Origin: Cardiocondyla obscurior
Lineage: Eukaryota; Arthropoda; Insecta; Hymenoptera; Formicidae
Assembly: GCF_019399895.1 (NCBI RefSeq)
Contig: NC_091864.1
Location: forward strand, 9,774,001-9,838,000
Direction: 5' to 3'
DNA length: 64,000 nt
Below the pieces are notes generated by a model. The model saw only the letters and a list, made by a program, of their open reading frames with translations. It was not told the DNA's origin and made no database searches. Positions 26,301 to 38,170 of this stretch are shown here, one piece after another (within the stretch, counting starts at the first letter, position 1; every line of letters starts with the position of its first letter). The position numbers were made by a program, and so were the translations under genes.

Positions 26301-28321
26301 TCCTGTCACCGAAATGAATGCTTTATGATCTCAAATTATAGGTTTTTCGACGCACCGATCTGCCTTGTTTTTCGCGGAAGTTGATCCGCGGTAATAATCA
26401 CCGTGGTGCCTACGTAACCATAGGTGCTGAGAACAAAATTAAAAACTTTGGAGCATATACGCATCGGGGTTGCGCGAGTTCAGGACGAAGGGGTGAGGAG
26501 CAAGGGTTCAACCCCAACGTATAGATCTGGAAAGGCGGAGAAACGCGGTAAACCGCAAAACGGTGCGTGACGGGGGATTGCGATGAATGACCTAATCGAC
26601 GCCCACGTACTGCTCCCTAAGCGAAGGAAAGACAAGGTTAAAAAGGGCTTTCAGATATACGTTTGCCGTGTGGTCCCGTATAAGTTAGGTGAGTCAGGTA
26701 TGCATTATCGGAGGGTTGAATACAACCGAGTACAATGATAGTTTTTTCAAACTTCTAACAAAATTTAATATTCCTATATATAAAAAACTTCTACATTTCG
26801 ACGAAAACAAAATACCTACAGAACAAATGTCAAAGTGAATTTAGCAAAGATTAAATAATTAAAAAGACACATTTTACGATAATTGTATTCAAATAAGATA
26901 TATTTTACGGATAAATCTACGTTTGATATAGTTTTTTCGGTCGCCGTATAATAATTGAGTTTTTCTCGTCGTGAACTATTTCGGTTAAATTCGAGAGATC
27001 CAATTACCATGATAGACTCAATTCAACTCCAATTAATAAATGGCGTCATATATTTCACGTTGACGCCACGGCCGTACTTTATTTATCATTAGTCATCCAC
27101 GCGATGGGCAAAAAATGTCGAGGAGAAATAATGAGATTCAATTGCTCTTTAATTAACATTCCTCGTCCAAATTTGCAATGCCTTACAAAAAATATATTTT
27201 TTTTTCTAACAGACCACGCGCATATTGTAAATGTATATTCTCTCGCGGACATAGAAGATAATTAATTTTTAACAATATTTTATTATTTCTTAAAAATAAA
27301 TTAAAGTTTCAGAAGATTAAAAAATTTAATATTTTTAACTGAAATCTCCGACTGCCTTATTTTCTTTCAACATATAATAAATCAATAAATAAAAAACATA
27401 GATAAATAAATAAATAATTTTATATAAATATTAAAATAAATATTTCATACGTTAATTAAAATGGTACAAAATCCACAACAAACATCTCTTGATACTGTAA
27501 AATATTTTGAATATCAGTTTTGAATACTATACATGTGCACAGAGCACCCAGAAACTCCGTGTACTTTAATATCAAGCGAGGAAGCGTTGGGTACGGGTAA
27601 TGGCATTAATTATGCAGGCAATTAACATTCGAGCTACCCCTCGCAGGTATCATTTTACGAGGCCCTCCCTCTTTGCCATCAATCCAAATGTATCATCTAG
27701 CGTACGATCTCGTGGCATGATACGTTCCTTCGTTCAAGTGCGCAATTGAGAACCGCCCTCCTCACTTAAATAACAACATTTGCGTATCGCTAATCATTAT
27801 CGTTGATATCTGACGGCAGCATCGGTCTTTCTAATTAATAAAACAGCGATTTCATCTTTGGTTTTTCTTGATTGTAATTTAAATAAAGAATACATAAAAT
27901 ACTTTTTATGGTGTTCGTACAATTAACTTTTTTTTTGTTCTTTTTTTGTAAAAAGTTAGTTTTATATTATCTATTACATCGTGATTTAATTTGTCGCGTA
28001 TCCGATCTCTATATTCTTATCGTGCTTCGGTTACTTTTATTACATATTATAAAGTACTTCTCCGCATAAATACGATCTAGTTGCGGTATATGAGCCCTTG
28101 AGGACGTTATTTAATTTGAGTTCTTTATCTGTTTTGACAAAAATCTGGCGAGGCGTAAAAAATGTATTCTCGTGTTGATTTAGGGATGAAACGAACCATG
28201 GGCAAGTTTGTTATGTGTTTTTTTTTGTTTTTTAACGGGAGTACCGTACAATGCCGTGCATAAAATTTTAATAAATAACTAGCTCACCCGCAAGTGTTAC
28301 TTATTATCTGCGTTTTCGCAG

Positions 28322-28416
28322 GTGTCCGTGTGTAAGACGATTCGATCTGACATCCCGGATATTTTAAGAAAAAGAGACCCAGGAAGAGTAGCATGCATCG
28401 GCGGAGCAACTCCTAA
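28322..28416 (+). ncRNA. Module B, isolated exon B1 of the putative non-coding RNA
   Basis: A 95-base segment after CTGCGTTTTCGCAG and before the consensus donor GTAAGTACC. From CCCAGGAAGAGTAGCATGCA on it matches exon A1 almost base for base (AGTAGCATG against GGTATCATG) up to GGCGGAGCAAC and the donor. Its first bases, GTGTCCGTGTG, also match GTGTCCAGTGC in A1. I found no partner second exon within the next 1 kb, so B is either a cassette exon within a long A-to-D transcript or a solitary remnant. It lacks the CTGAGAGGAGG start seen in the other modules; AGAAAAAGAG replaces it. Confidence 0.5.
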
Positions 28417-31400
28417 GTAAGTACCTATTAATTTTTAATTATTTATTAATTTTTTTCTTGTAGCTTTTTATTTCATTTCTAAATTTTTCTTAATTTGACT
28501 GTTTACATGCTAATCTTCAAATATACGAATATTGTTATTTAACTTTTTGTGTGTGTATAATATAATATTACTTAAATTATTACGTATTTAAATATATTTG
28601 TTTACTTAAATTCGTTGAATTTAATGTCGACAATATTTCCACCGCAAAGAGATTTAATATGATCCGTTTAAAAATTAATAATTAAATTAATGTTTACGTT
28701 ACCGGTTCAAATACAAGATTATAATAAACGCAAGGTTAACGTTTTCTATCAACGTAAGTAAAGAGTGTAAAAAAGATTAACTAAAGCATTTAATGGAAAT
28801 CGCGCGTGCACGTAAAAAAGCAGGAACTGCAAAACCGCAACGCTAATCCCCGTTTGGACTCTGTCAGCTTTTGCAACAGTGAAATATGCAACGATGCGTT
28901 TGTTATGTTGTACGGCGCGAAAGTATATTTTTTCGCTTACAGCGACTTGCATTTTTTAACCGCGGCATTTTCGCGATATATACGTAACATTTTAACGGAT
29001 GGCGTAACAACTCGTGCTCACAACGGGACTAGTCTAGTATACATTTCGCGATTTTGTAGTAAATTAAACAGATACACCAAGTATAACTTGGCATTTGCCA
29101 TAATTTCTTTCTCTCTCTCCGTGACCCTTCTGCAGTACTTTATACGTATATTCTTCATTAACGTATGAGCCAGTTAAAATCCACGCGTTTTCTAAATGTT
29201 GTAAAAATTCATAAAAATTTCAATTGTTTATCATTAGGCATATCGTTTATCTTTTATTTATTTTTTTTTTTTTTTTTGATACGTCGCGCTTCTTTTTGTA
29301 AGACTTGACTTGCACAAGCACCTAATATATTTTAATAATTTCACGGGGAACTTTTATCTTTCTCGTTCGCTATGAGGATCAAAACTTTTTAATGTAACAA
29401 AATTACCGAGACCGTTATTTAATGCTCGACCGAAGAAATGTCTATTCGTCGTGAAACTGCCGTTCTTTCTTATTGTCCGGAGGTTCGTACCGCAACGCTT
29501 TTACGGCGCCCAACTTTGCGATTGAAGGGTGTAACGCCGTAATAAGCCGTATGGCAATTTCAAGTATGCAGGCGACTGACAAAAAGAAGGCTCATTTGAA
29601 CGGCCGCCAGTTGGAGAACACTGCGCTCCGTGCAATTTTCGGTATCTAAGAATTCTGATAGCGGCTGTATTTTGCAAACGTATTGTTACTTTAAACGACC
29701 AAAAAAAAATTTTTGATTTATAACGACTCTATTTTTTCGATCAAATGGTTTTTATTTCTTTCACTTTTTAATGCATTTATCGAATTATATAATTTATCAG
29801 GTTTATTAAAAAATAATTATGCGATCCAACGGTAATTTATCAAATAATCATACTTGACTAGAAAATGATAATTTTAACTCCCTTGCAAATTTTGTATTAA
29901 TATTCTAAATCTTTCAAGTGTATATTTATCTATCATAAAATATTATCATAATTGCGGTCTTAAAACTGCCTTTGTAACTGTGGTACTTTGCACTTCGGAG
30001 AATACTTAACTACGGATAGCAAGAAGTAAGATGTTTAATAATGAAGTATGCATCGCCGACATTCTGGAGCGGAGGCTGATAAACGCGTTGAGGGCTTTCG
30101 AAAGAAGTCCGCCTCACGCAGAACTCGCGAAAAAGAGAATCGCAAAATGCCAAATATAATTATAAGCTTCCCTTAATTATTCCTAACGGTCGTGGCTTCT
30201 CATGAATCTTCGCCAGTCTCGAGATTAGCCAGCCAATCGCGATATACCATAACCACCGAAAATCTGCATTATTATACCGCAGATAATTGCGCAATAAATT
30301 AAATATTAATATTTGCCATGTAATCGAGAAGAGCATTAATACAAACAACGAAATAGTTATTAAATAAATAAATAAAAAACGCCTGAGTTTAATTGTGCGC
30401 ACTTCTCATAAAATCTGCAACAATTAAAAAGAAAAATAGATGGCATTTTCGAAGACGTTTGACGTAACGTACCATCGAAATGCCAGTTATGATCGTTATT
30501 GTTGCAGACTTCCATAAACGTCGGTGTCAGGGTGCTCGTAGCACGTTTCGCGTTACTGCAAACGAGTAGGGTGAAAGGAGGAGGACGAGGTTCTCCTCGT
30601 GGCGGACGACTAATTCGGCTGGCACAGGTGAATATTCATGAGAGGCGATCTTCGCAGCTTAAAGCAAGCCCGTTCGCGAGGCCGTATCGCCGTCGAAAAG
30701 ACCTTTGCAACGGAGAAACGAGCTGGTCGGAGAAGACGAGTAGAGGAAAACGAGTAGAGAAATATTTCCGTAATGACGGCGGCCCCATTGTCGCGCCCGC
30801 TTGCGAAAGTTGCCGTATGTGTGTACAAACAACTGGAAACAAGTAATGCCGTCGCAATTCTCAGCGACGAGACGAGTATAATGATATCTAGAGGCGCACG
30901 AATAGAAGATACGTTTTTCAAAGTCTGAATTTTTTATCTAAGAATATGCAATTACCATAATTCCTTCCACACTCTTCTTATTTCATAACACTTGTAATAT
31001 AATATTAAATACTTTTCTTTAAGATCAGACACTGTTAGAAAAAGAAAATTATTATTTTATTTTGACATTTGATTTTTTTTCACGCAGAATTATTAATTTT
31101 ACGTATAAAATTATTTTTTACATTATCAAGGTAGCGCAATGTAATTACAATAGATTTTGATAGTACTGAAAGATACCATTAATCTGCGAAACAGAATCCA
31201 AGTGTAAAAAGCGAATGCAGCACGTGTTGCCGGAAGCAAAGAAGGTGCTTCGACAGCTATGAAATTCATCGATTCAATAGCTATGAAAACCTGGGGTGCA
31301 TCATCGATCAGTCAAATGAGCGAAGAAAAATGAAAGGCCGGAAGATCGATGATCTGGCCGAAGCTTAGCTTGAAGGTTTCCGGAAATTCCTCGTAGTCTC

Positions 31401-31553
31401 CTCATCCCTTTATGGTTGTTTGAGATTTTTCCTATCTCCCTTTTTTCCCCCCGTTTTCTATTACACCGTTGGATATGAAATACCGGCTTTGTATCAACAA
31501 TTTTCAGATAATAAACGACCCGATATTCTCACTTCGCGCAGATTTTCCCTGTC

Positions 31554-31579
31554 TTTTTTTTTTTTTTTTTTTTTTTTTT
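31554..31579. repeat. Poly-T tract, 26 bases
   Basis: An uninterrupted run of T flanked by TTTTCCCTGTC and CCTCGAAAATCG. Confidence 0.95.
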
Positions 31580-31990
31580 CCTCGAAAATCGACCGTGGCT
31601 ATATTTTGCATCGTTATATCTAAACTCTCGCCGTATCCGCCGCCGACAATGTAAAGGCTCGCGACCGGCCCAGTAGTCGTTAACTCGAGAGCTCCTGCTC
31701 CTCATTATGGTCGATAACTTTAATCACCGCTTGCGCAACCACTCTTGCCGTCCCTATTCCGTGCCAGTCAACAACGATGGCATCAACCGGCGTGTGTCAC
31801 TCTAGTTATTCGCTTTTATCGTTACGCAGGGTTAACTCATCTACTCGTTTGCAAGTGTTAATAAGATGCGAAATTTAACGTCGCGATAAATTTATCCTTC
31901 AAATAAATTCGCTCGCTTCTGTAATTATCACTGACTATTATATTTTTGTCATATACGAACGTCCGAGAAAGGCACGTTTTTAAACGCGTC

Positions 31991-32262
31991 AATCTAAAAC
32001 TTAAATAGCTGTTATTTTTTATATTGCTTTAAGTTAATTATAGTAATATCATATTTTTAATTTTAATTTAAAGATATTGAATAACTAACGTTTTAAAGAG
32101 CTCGTTTCCCCATTATTAAAAATAACCATATAAATCTAAAACTTAAATAGCTTTTTCTCCATATTACTTCAAATTTATTAATAATATATCGATTTTATTT
32201 TCAAGACAAAAATATAAAATAGCTAACGTTTTAAAGAACTTGCTTATATTATTAAAAATTAA
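31991..32262 (+). repeat. Diverged tandem duplication, unit about 142 bp
   Basis: AATCTAAAACTTAAATAGCT occurs at 31991 and again at 32133. AACTAACGTTTTAAAGAGCT near 32082 recurs as AGCTAACGTTTTAAAGAACT near 32222, and ATTATTAAAAAT follows in both. The middle of the units has drifted. This is a two-copy, AT-rich local duplication without coding potential. Confidence 0.8.
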
Positions 32263-34919
32263 CAGTTTCTAAATCAATTAAATTCATTATACTGTTATAC
32301 AAGAAATAATAATTTAAAATATGAAGATATAAATTGTATCGCAGAATACTTTCTTGAAATCCACAACACCAATGGAATAACCGCTTTCGTATACGTATTA
32401 TTTAATTTATCTTGCAAAACTGTACGACTCGTATTGTATATTTCCGTCCGAGTATCAGTAACGGTCTCAAGTAAATACATAACTCGAGCCAAGGTACTCT
32501 ATTTCTATACTATAGCTGATCGGGGAATTACTTGAAATAGTATATGATATCCGTTGCCGCGCTATTTCCGTCAACCGAGAGATTGACCAGCTAGTGTCCA
32601 CTCTACTCCATGAAACAATAACCGACCGCGCATCAGGGAGGATCGGAGACTTGCGTCAGCGTTATTTTCGAGAGGCAAGTCGACACCCCTTCGATCCCCG
32701 TCCAAAGGGATGGCATCCTTCACGTGTTATCGTGAGACACGCCAGGCGCATAACTCGATATCTCGCGACCGCGATAATGCGCTGTGCCTCACCGTCAATT
32801 TCTCGGCAATATTTTACACCGCGGAATCATGCACGGCCGACATATCGATCTACGTGTCGTGACGCAATAGCTGTACCTTCGCGGCGGTGTAATTTCCCCC
32901 GGAATAAAGCACCCACTTTCGGAAAGCACGGTCTTTCTTCCCGGGCGACCGAGTGGCCGTCTCTGCACGGGCGGAGTGTTATTTTCCCCTCGACAAGATT
33001 TATCACTATTTTATACTTTTTGAAAAAGGCACTCGCATGCGCTGTCAGCCGAACGATGTCATACACAGCGACATTTGTACTATCTACAAGAATAAACGTG
33101 TTACGTCCTAACGTATTCGACTATACGTAATCGACGTTTTTTTTATTATTTTGGAATTATATTTAATTTACTTGCAAGTGAATTAGTTCGAAGCTCGGAA
33201 TGAAAAATTAGCACAAGATTAAATACCATATTATAGAACTATTACTTTAATTTAAATATAAACAGTGAATAATATTTAAATATATTGGAAATATTATATA
33301 TATCTTTACGAAACATTAAAGTTTCGAATTTTATTCTTTTTTCATCGCTACAATAAATATTTTATAATAAATATATATAAAACGAAAGGTTCTATCGCGT
33401 TAAGCTCTTCGCGAATTTTCACGCAATTCTCGAAAAATAGAATACCTCGGGACGACCTCACAAAATACACCTATATTCGCGAGAACCCTCAATTTCCTGC
33501 ATCCCACGATCGTGTCTTTTCTGGACGCGTATCTGCGAGTTACCGGGATGTTTTTTCGCGGATATTTGCACGAGCTACGTACCCCGGCCATCTCGAGGTC
33601 GGTGACGTCCAAAATCGACCCGCGGGTGAATTTCGTCCATCTTCCCCGCGGAGATTATAAAATTCGCCAAGAAATCGTCGAGCCCGTCCGACCCGTCGAA
33701 TATTAATGCACGCTGGCAAAGGAACTTATCGATCACCCAGTGCATAATCCCAGAAGTATGAGGAGTACGGCTTTCGAGATCTATTTCCAATATGTGATTT
33801 CACGCGTGTACATCGCGGGATACTCTCGCGGGGAATCTAAGTTTCGCCCTCGATCTCGCATCTCGCTTCGAACTCAATCTCGGATTTCGAACATGACGAA
33901 CTAATACCGAGTAAAAAAGAAACGTTAATTAATCACAATCGTTTTCTTTTAAAACACGGTTAAAATAATGATTAGTTAATATTTAATTTTAATATTTTTA
34001 ATTAACGTGAAAACTAATCTAACAGAAATTTTATAATATACATGAATATATTTAAAAATATGTTAATGTAGTTAGTATATTCATATACTGTTGGAATAAA
34101 AAAAACTTCTTTTTATTTTTATTCCATTAACCATTCTATTCTTTTCTACGAACAGTTTTTATTTAAAAAAAGTTGTTCAAAGGAAAATGTAATTTTGTAT
34201 ATTCCTATTAATCTATTTCTAATTAATTATAATTTATAAATTAATTATAATGCAAGAAATAATTGGCTCAAATACCACGTAAAAGTGTAAGAATATTTGA
34301 AAGCATTTTAATTTTGTTGAATTAACAGTGAATTCAAATATTTAATATATTGTACAAATGTTCCTTTTGAAGCGTTAAACACTCGATAAGCTTCAAGCAA
34401 AAGTAAGTCATAGGAAGTTCGCCGCGTTAATTTTTAAAGAGCATTCGACTGTGAGCCGTTGATAATGTCAAGTAATTTCTATCATTTAAAAATATATTTT
34501 CAACAAATATTAAAATAATCATGCATAGATAACTCTTTTATTCGCCATATTTAATTAAGCAGAAATTACGATTATACTGTAACAATTTTATGCGTTATAA
34601 AATTAATATCTCGTAATTATGTATTTTACACGCGCGTTATTGCTCGTAAACGTCTCTCTCCCTTCCCTCGGTTCTCGCAGAATCCGCGACACAACTCAAT
34701 TCACCATTACGCGCATCTGCAGCGCAAATCGTAATAGACACCGTCATATTTCGCGTTCAACGCGGCCCTTCGAAGACTGCGTTTACGGCCGGGCTCACTT
34801 TTATGATTCTCCAACGAGCGAGCGGCCGTTGTTAAAAGGAATACATCCCGCGCCGTTGTAACATGATTCGACTTTTACAACTTAAAACTTGCCAATTCCA
34901 AGTACTTTGCTATTGCATT

Positions 34920-34936
34920 GAAAAAAAAAAAAAAAA
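34920..34936. repeat. Poly-A tract
   Basis: About 17 consecutive A bases, roughly 70 bases before the outer arm of the nested fold-back at 35007. Confidence 0.9.
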
Positions 34937-35006
34937 GAACGTATGATACTTTGGTTATATTAAGAAAAAATCAGATGTCTACGTTAATTAAGAGAATAAA
35001 TATATG

Positions 35007-35416
35007 CCCGAGTGGAAATTTATTTAACTAATCTTATTTTGCAGCTAGTGGTTAGATCGCGCAGATTAAATATATTTCTTAACTAATGATTAGCTTGGTA
35101 CTAGCCATAAATTATAAGAAAGTATTTATTATTTAGTGACTATTTTTAAAAAATAAAGTTGTCATTTAAAAAAAAGAACAAAATCTGTCTAGTATCGGTC
35201 GTCTAGTCACTGTCCAGCGCGGACCATGTATCTAAATAGTTATCTAAACGGTTTTCCCCGCGTACTTGTTTACTGTTGTGTGCTGACTTTACGTAACGTT
35301 CGCTCGACTGCCGATTTCTGGCTCAATGCTGGACAGTTTTGCTAGACAGCCACGAGATGAACCACGAATTGGCTAGCTAATTATTAGGTAACCGTGGGAA
35401 TCAATTTCCACTCGGG
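35007..35416. mobile_element. Nested inverted-repeat element (possible MITE remnant)
   Basis: The outer arms CCCGAGTGGAAATT (35007-35020) and AATTTCCACTCGGG (35403-35416) are exact complements 410 bp apart, and weaker similarity continues outward (TTTATT...TTAATTA on both sides). Inside lie two further nested pairs: TGTCTAG (35186-35192) with CTAGACA (35342-35348), and ACTGTCCAGC (35209-35218) with GCTGGACAGT (35328-35337). There is no coding content. The size and terminal inverted repeats fit a non-autonomous DNA transposon, but I could not define a target-site duplication or a superfamily. Confidence 0.5.
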
Positions 35417-37369
35417 TGTTTATTAATTAATTATATACGTCGCATATCCGTTTGATTGCGTTACGCGGATCGATATTATATTCAGAGTAGGCAGTCTTTC
35501 TTTCGGGGTAGGGAAAGAATCCTTGGAAATCCCGTCTCATGGCGTTTGCCATGTCCGTCTATCCGTCGTTTCACCCATCCATCTATCCACGAGGGCCACG
35601 GCGGGCGCCCTTTTTCACGTCGACACGCCGCCGAACGGGCCCCGCCGAGTAGTATCGATCTTGCCGGCGGAATAAAAAGGCGATTCGTTTCTCTTTCTCG
35701 CGACGACGACGACGGGCACGAGTTTGCATGCGGACCTCGTAAACCCGCGCTTCCATGACTCTTCCGCGACAGCGGAGCGACCGTGACGTCGGGAATCGCG
35801 CGCTCTACGTCTCTCGACTGGAGAACAAGCGCGGCGGAAAATGGCAACTGAGCTATGAAGCCCGTTGCCCTGAAAAAGGAATCAGAATGTCTTTCAAGAA
35901 ATTAAGCCCTTAATTCCTCGCGACTTCCCCGGGGAACCCGAGACGTCCTGCATAGTTAAAAGGAATCCTTTTTTAAGTATAATTAATTACGTTAAATGAG
36001 ACGGATCGTTGCTATTTTATTGAATGTTTTGTTTTAATTGAAATATTAAACGGCAGTCTGGCGTCAATAGCAGAAAGATTGAGTATAAATAGAAATTTTT
36101 GATCTCTATAAATGACTCTTTTTCCGAAAAATTGTCTCGTAGGTGATATATAATTTTATTCTACTTCTCGATTTAGTTGTGTGTGTTTTTTTAGCGGCAT
36201 CGCTCGTCGAATTGTATTATACCTCACTCGGTACATGTCATTAGTTTACATAAACAAATATGCGACGTGACGTCTACGAAAAGCGAAAACGACGAGCATC
36301 GATGCTAAGAGACGCAATACATGGGAGTTATGCGAATTGACATTAAGGAGAAACAACGTCGATCTTTATTCCGTAAGAAAGCGGCTTGGAAACGGGGAAC
36401 TTCGCAGAGTGCATGCAACGTCATCGGCTATTACAGTCGCGCGCAATATTCCGAGCAAAGGCGGCACGATAACGCAGTGGTTTATCAGAAATTCTTTTCT
36501 TGCGAATAAATCGCAATGCGCGGGTTTTTTCCGAGAAAAGAGAGAAAAAAAATTACCCGCCGTCTTACCCGAGGAAAGCAGAAAAGTCTACTTGAATATT
36601 GAAGCTAGCGAAATACATTTAAACACGTGACATTTTATCGCTATCGTTAAATCGTTTGACCTCATAAATATTTTCGAGTATAAAAAAGTACACGTTATTA
36701 AAATAATGCTCGGTTTTAAATAAGAATGTATAGTATTAGAATATCTCGCTCTTTTTAATTCACAAAATATGTGAATATATTACCAAGAATAAACTTTAAA
36801 TTCAAATAAATCGATCGTAGAGAGATAAAAATAATTCTAATTTTTTAATCTATTTCTTACAATATTTTTACATTTCTTTTTCGACATAAAAATGTGAAAT
36901 GAGATATATTTAAGCCGGTTTTAAGCATCTTATCTGTCATCGACGTAATATCCGTAGTCATGAATCGCACGTTCTTTCGGCAAATTCGCGTAGAAGATTT
37001 CTTTCGAATAAAGATCAATGTTTATCTTTAATGTCAATTTTAATCATACGGTAGTACATCTTTTCGTCGCCTTGGCTTCTCGCAGATGTCACGTCGTGTA
37101 TCCTGCTAAACGGTCTCTCTCTTCGATCCCGTATGCCAGCCGTCGGAGAAAATCGAATCTCGTCCGAAACTAATTTTGTGCCTTTGTAGAAGAGACGTGC
37201 GCCATTACTGCCGAGCGAGAGGAAGTGAAAGGGGAGGGTAAGAGCGGAGGGATGGATGGATTCCTAGATTTCCGATAGTATTGAAATCCGTCGAAGTGAA
37301 AAGCAAATTATATGAACTCGCTTTCTTCCTCTTTCCCTTTCTCCCATCTCCATTTCCCTTTTACCAAAG

Positions 37370-37410
37370 AGAGAGAGAGAGAGAGAGAAAGAGAGAGGGA
37401 GAGAGATAAG
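37370..37410. repeat. (GA)n-rich simple repeat
   Basis: GAGAGAGA runs interrupted by AAAG and GGGAG. It lies opposite a pyrimidine-rich stretch just before it (about 37322-37360). Confidence 0.9.
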
Positions 37411-38011
37411 GGGTGAGAGGGAAGAAACGGTGGCGGGTCCTTTGATGTTTCCGCTGTCGAAACAAAATGGCCCGCATGCTCTCGGGAACGAGATATCTCC
37501 GCACGATACGCAACCCCGAGTAGGGAGGTGACTCTCGAGCCCTTCGTCGAAATGCTCCGAGAAATTATTAAGTCAACTATAAACGGGGAGAAACTGCAAG
37601 ATCACACGGCCGGGCACTAGGAGCTACGCGGTAATTGGAGTGCGATCTTAGAGAAAACGATTTTAAGCTGAAATAAATTTAATTCTTGCAAAACGTGTCA
37701 TTCTTTTTCGCGCGCAAATCACGGCGTTGAAGTACCGGAGAACTTAATCGGGGAACTTCGTACTTGGGAAATCCATTAAGCTGTTTTCAGGAGGCGGAAG
37801 GGCGATATGAATTTATTTAGCTCATCTATATTTCTTTATAAAATTTATTTATATAAAATCTCAAAAGAGATTATTTAATTCTATTTATTGTTAGACGGAG
37901 CTTTTTCTTTCTTTAACACGCGTGCGTTATTATAAAGTGAGAATTAAAATTAAACGTGGAACATGATCACGGAGGCGGCGCCGACGTAAAATGGCGTCAC
38001 GACGTGCCTAT

Positions 38012-38170
38012 GGGATGCCAGATTGCCACTCGTGTAATTTTCACAAAAATTAGCCAGACTCCAACGGGCCCGGCCATCTTTTGGAGAAGGGGGGACCATT
38101 TTGAAGGGTTGAAACCGCCGCCGACGGTTTCACGCTCCGATCGGCCTAACGAGGTTTCGTTAGGCATCCC
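38012..38170. other. CpG-rich block with two consecutive perfect hairpins
   Basis: TGAAACCG (38110-38117) pairs with CGGTTTCA (38125-38132). Twelve bases later GCCTAACGA (38144-38152) pairs with TCGTTAGGC (38157-38165) around a GGTT loop. GGGATGCC at 38012-38019 is the complement of GGCATCCC at 38163-38170, which offers an alternative outer pairing. Two open frames cross it without recognisable content. Confidence 0.75.

Larger units (their letters stand above)
13844..28321. other. Non-coding stretch between modules A and B
   Basis: About 14.5 kb with no exon that I can support. CpG-rich blocks (14000-14600, 15480-16450, 19740-20320, 20550-21180, 22170-22680, 25440-25960) alternate with AT-rich ones (17040-17380, 21190-21640, 24600-25400, 27180-27480). 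It would be intron if A and B belong to one transcript. It holds the inverted repeat at 16350-16437 and several homopolymer runs. Confidence 0.55.

Noticed and set aside
26465..26515. Possible tRNA B-box (GGTTCAACCCC)
   Set aside because: No matching acceptor, D or anticodon arms can be drawn. The GGGGTTG/CAACCCC pair is just a short inverted repeat.
32594..33130. 178-codon plus-strand open frame
   Set aside because: CpG-rich DNA keeps frames open by chance. The product is Arg/Ser/Thr-rich with no domain, signal or splice context, and a minus-strand frame also overlaps it.
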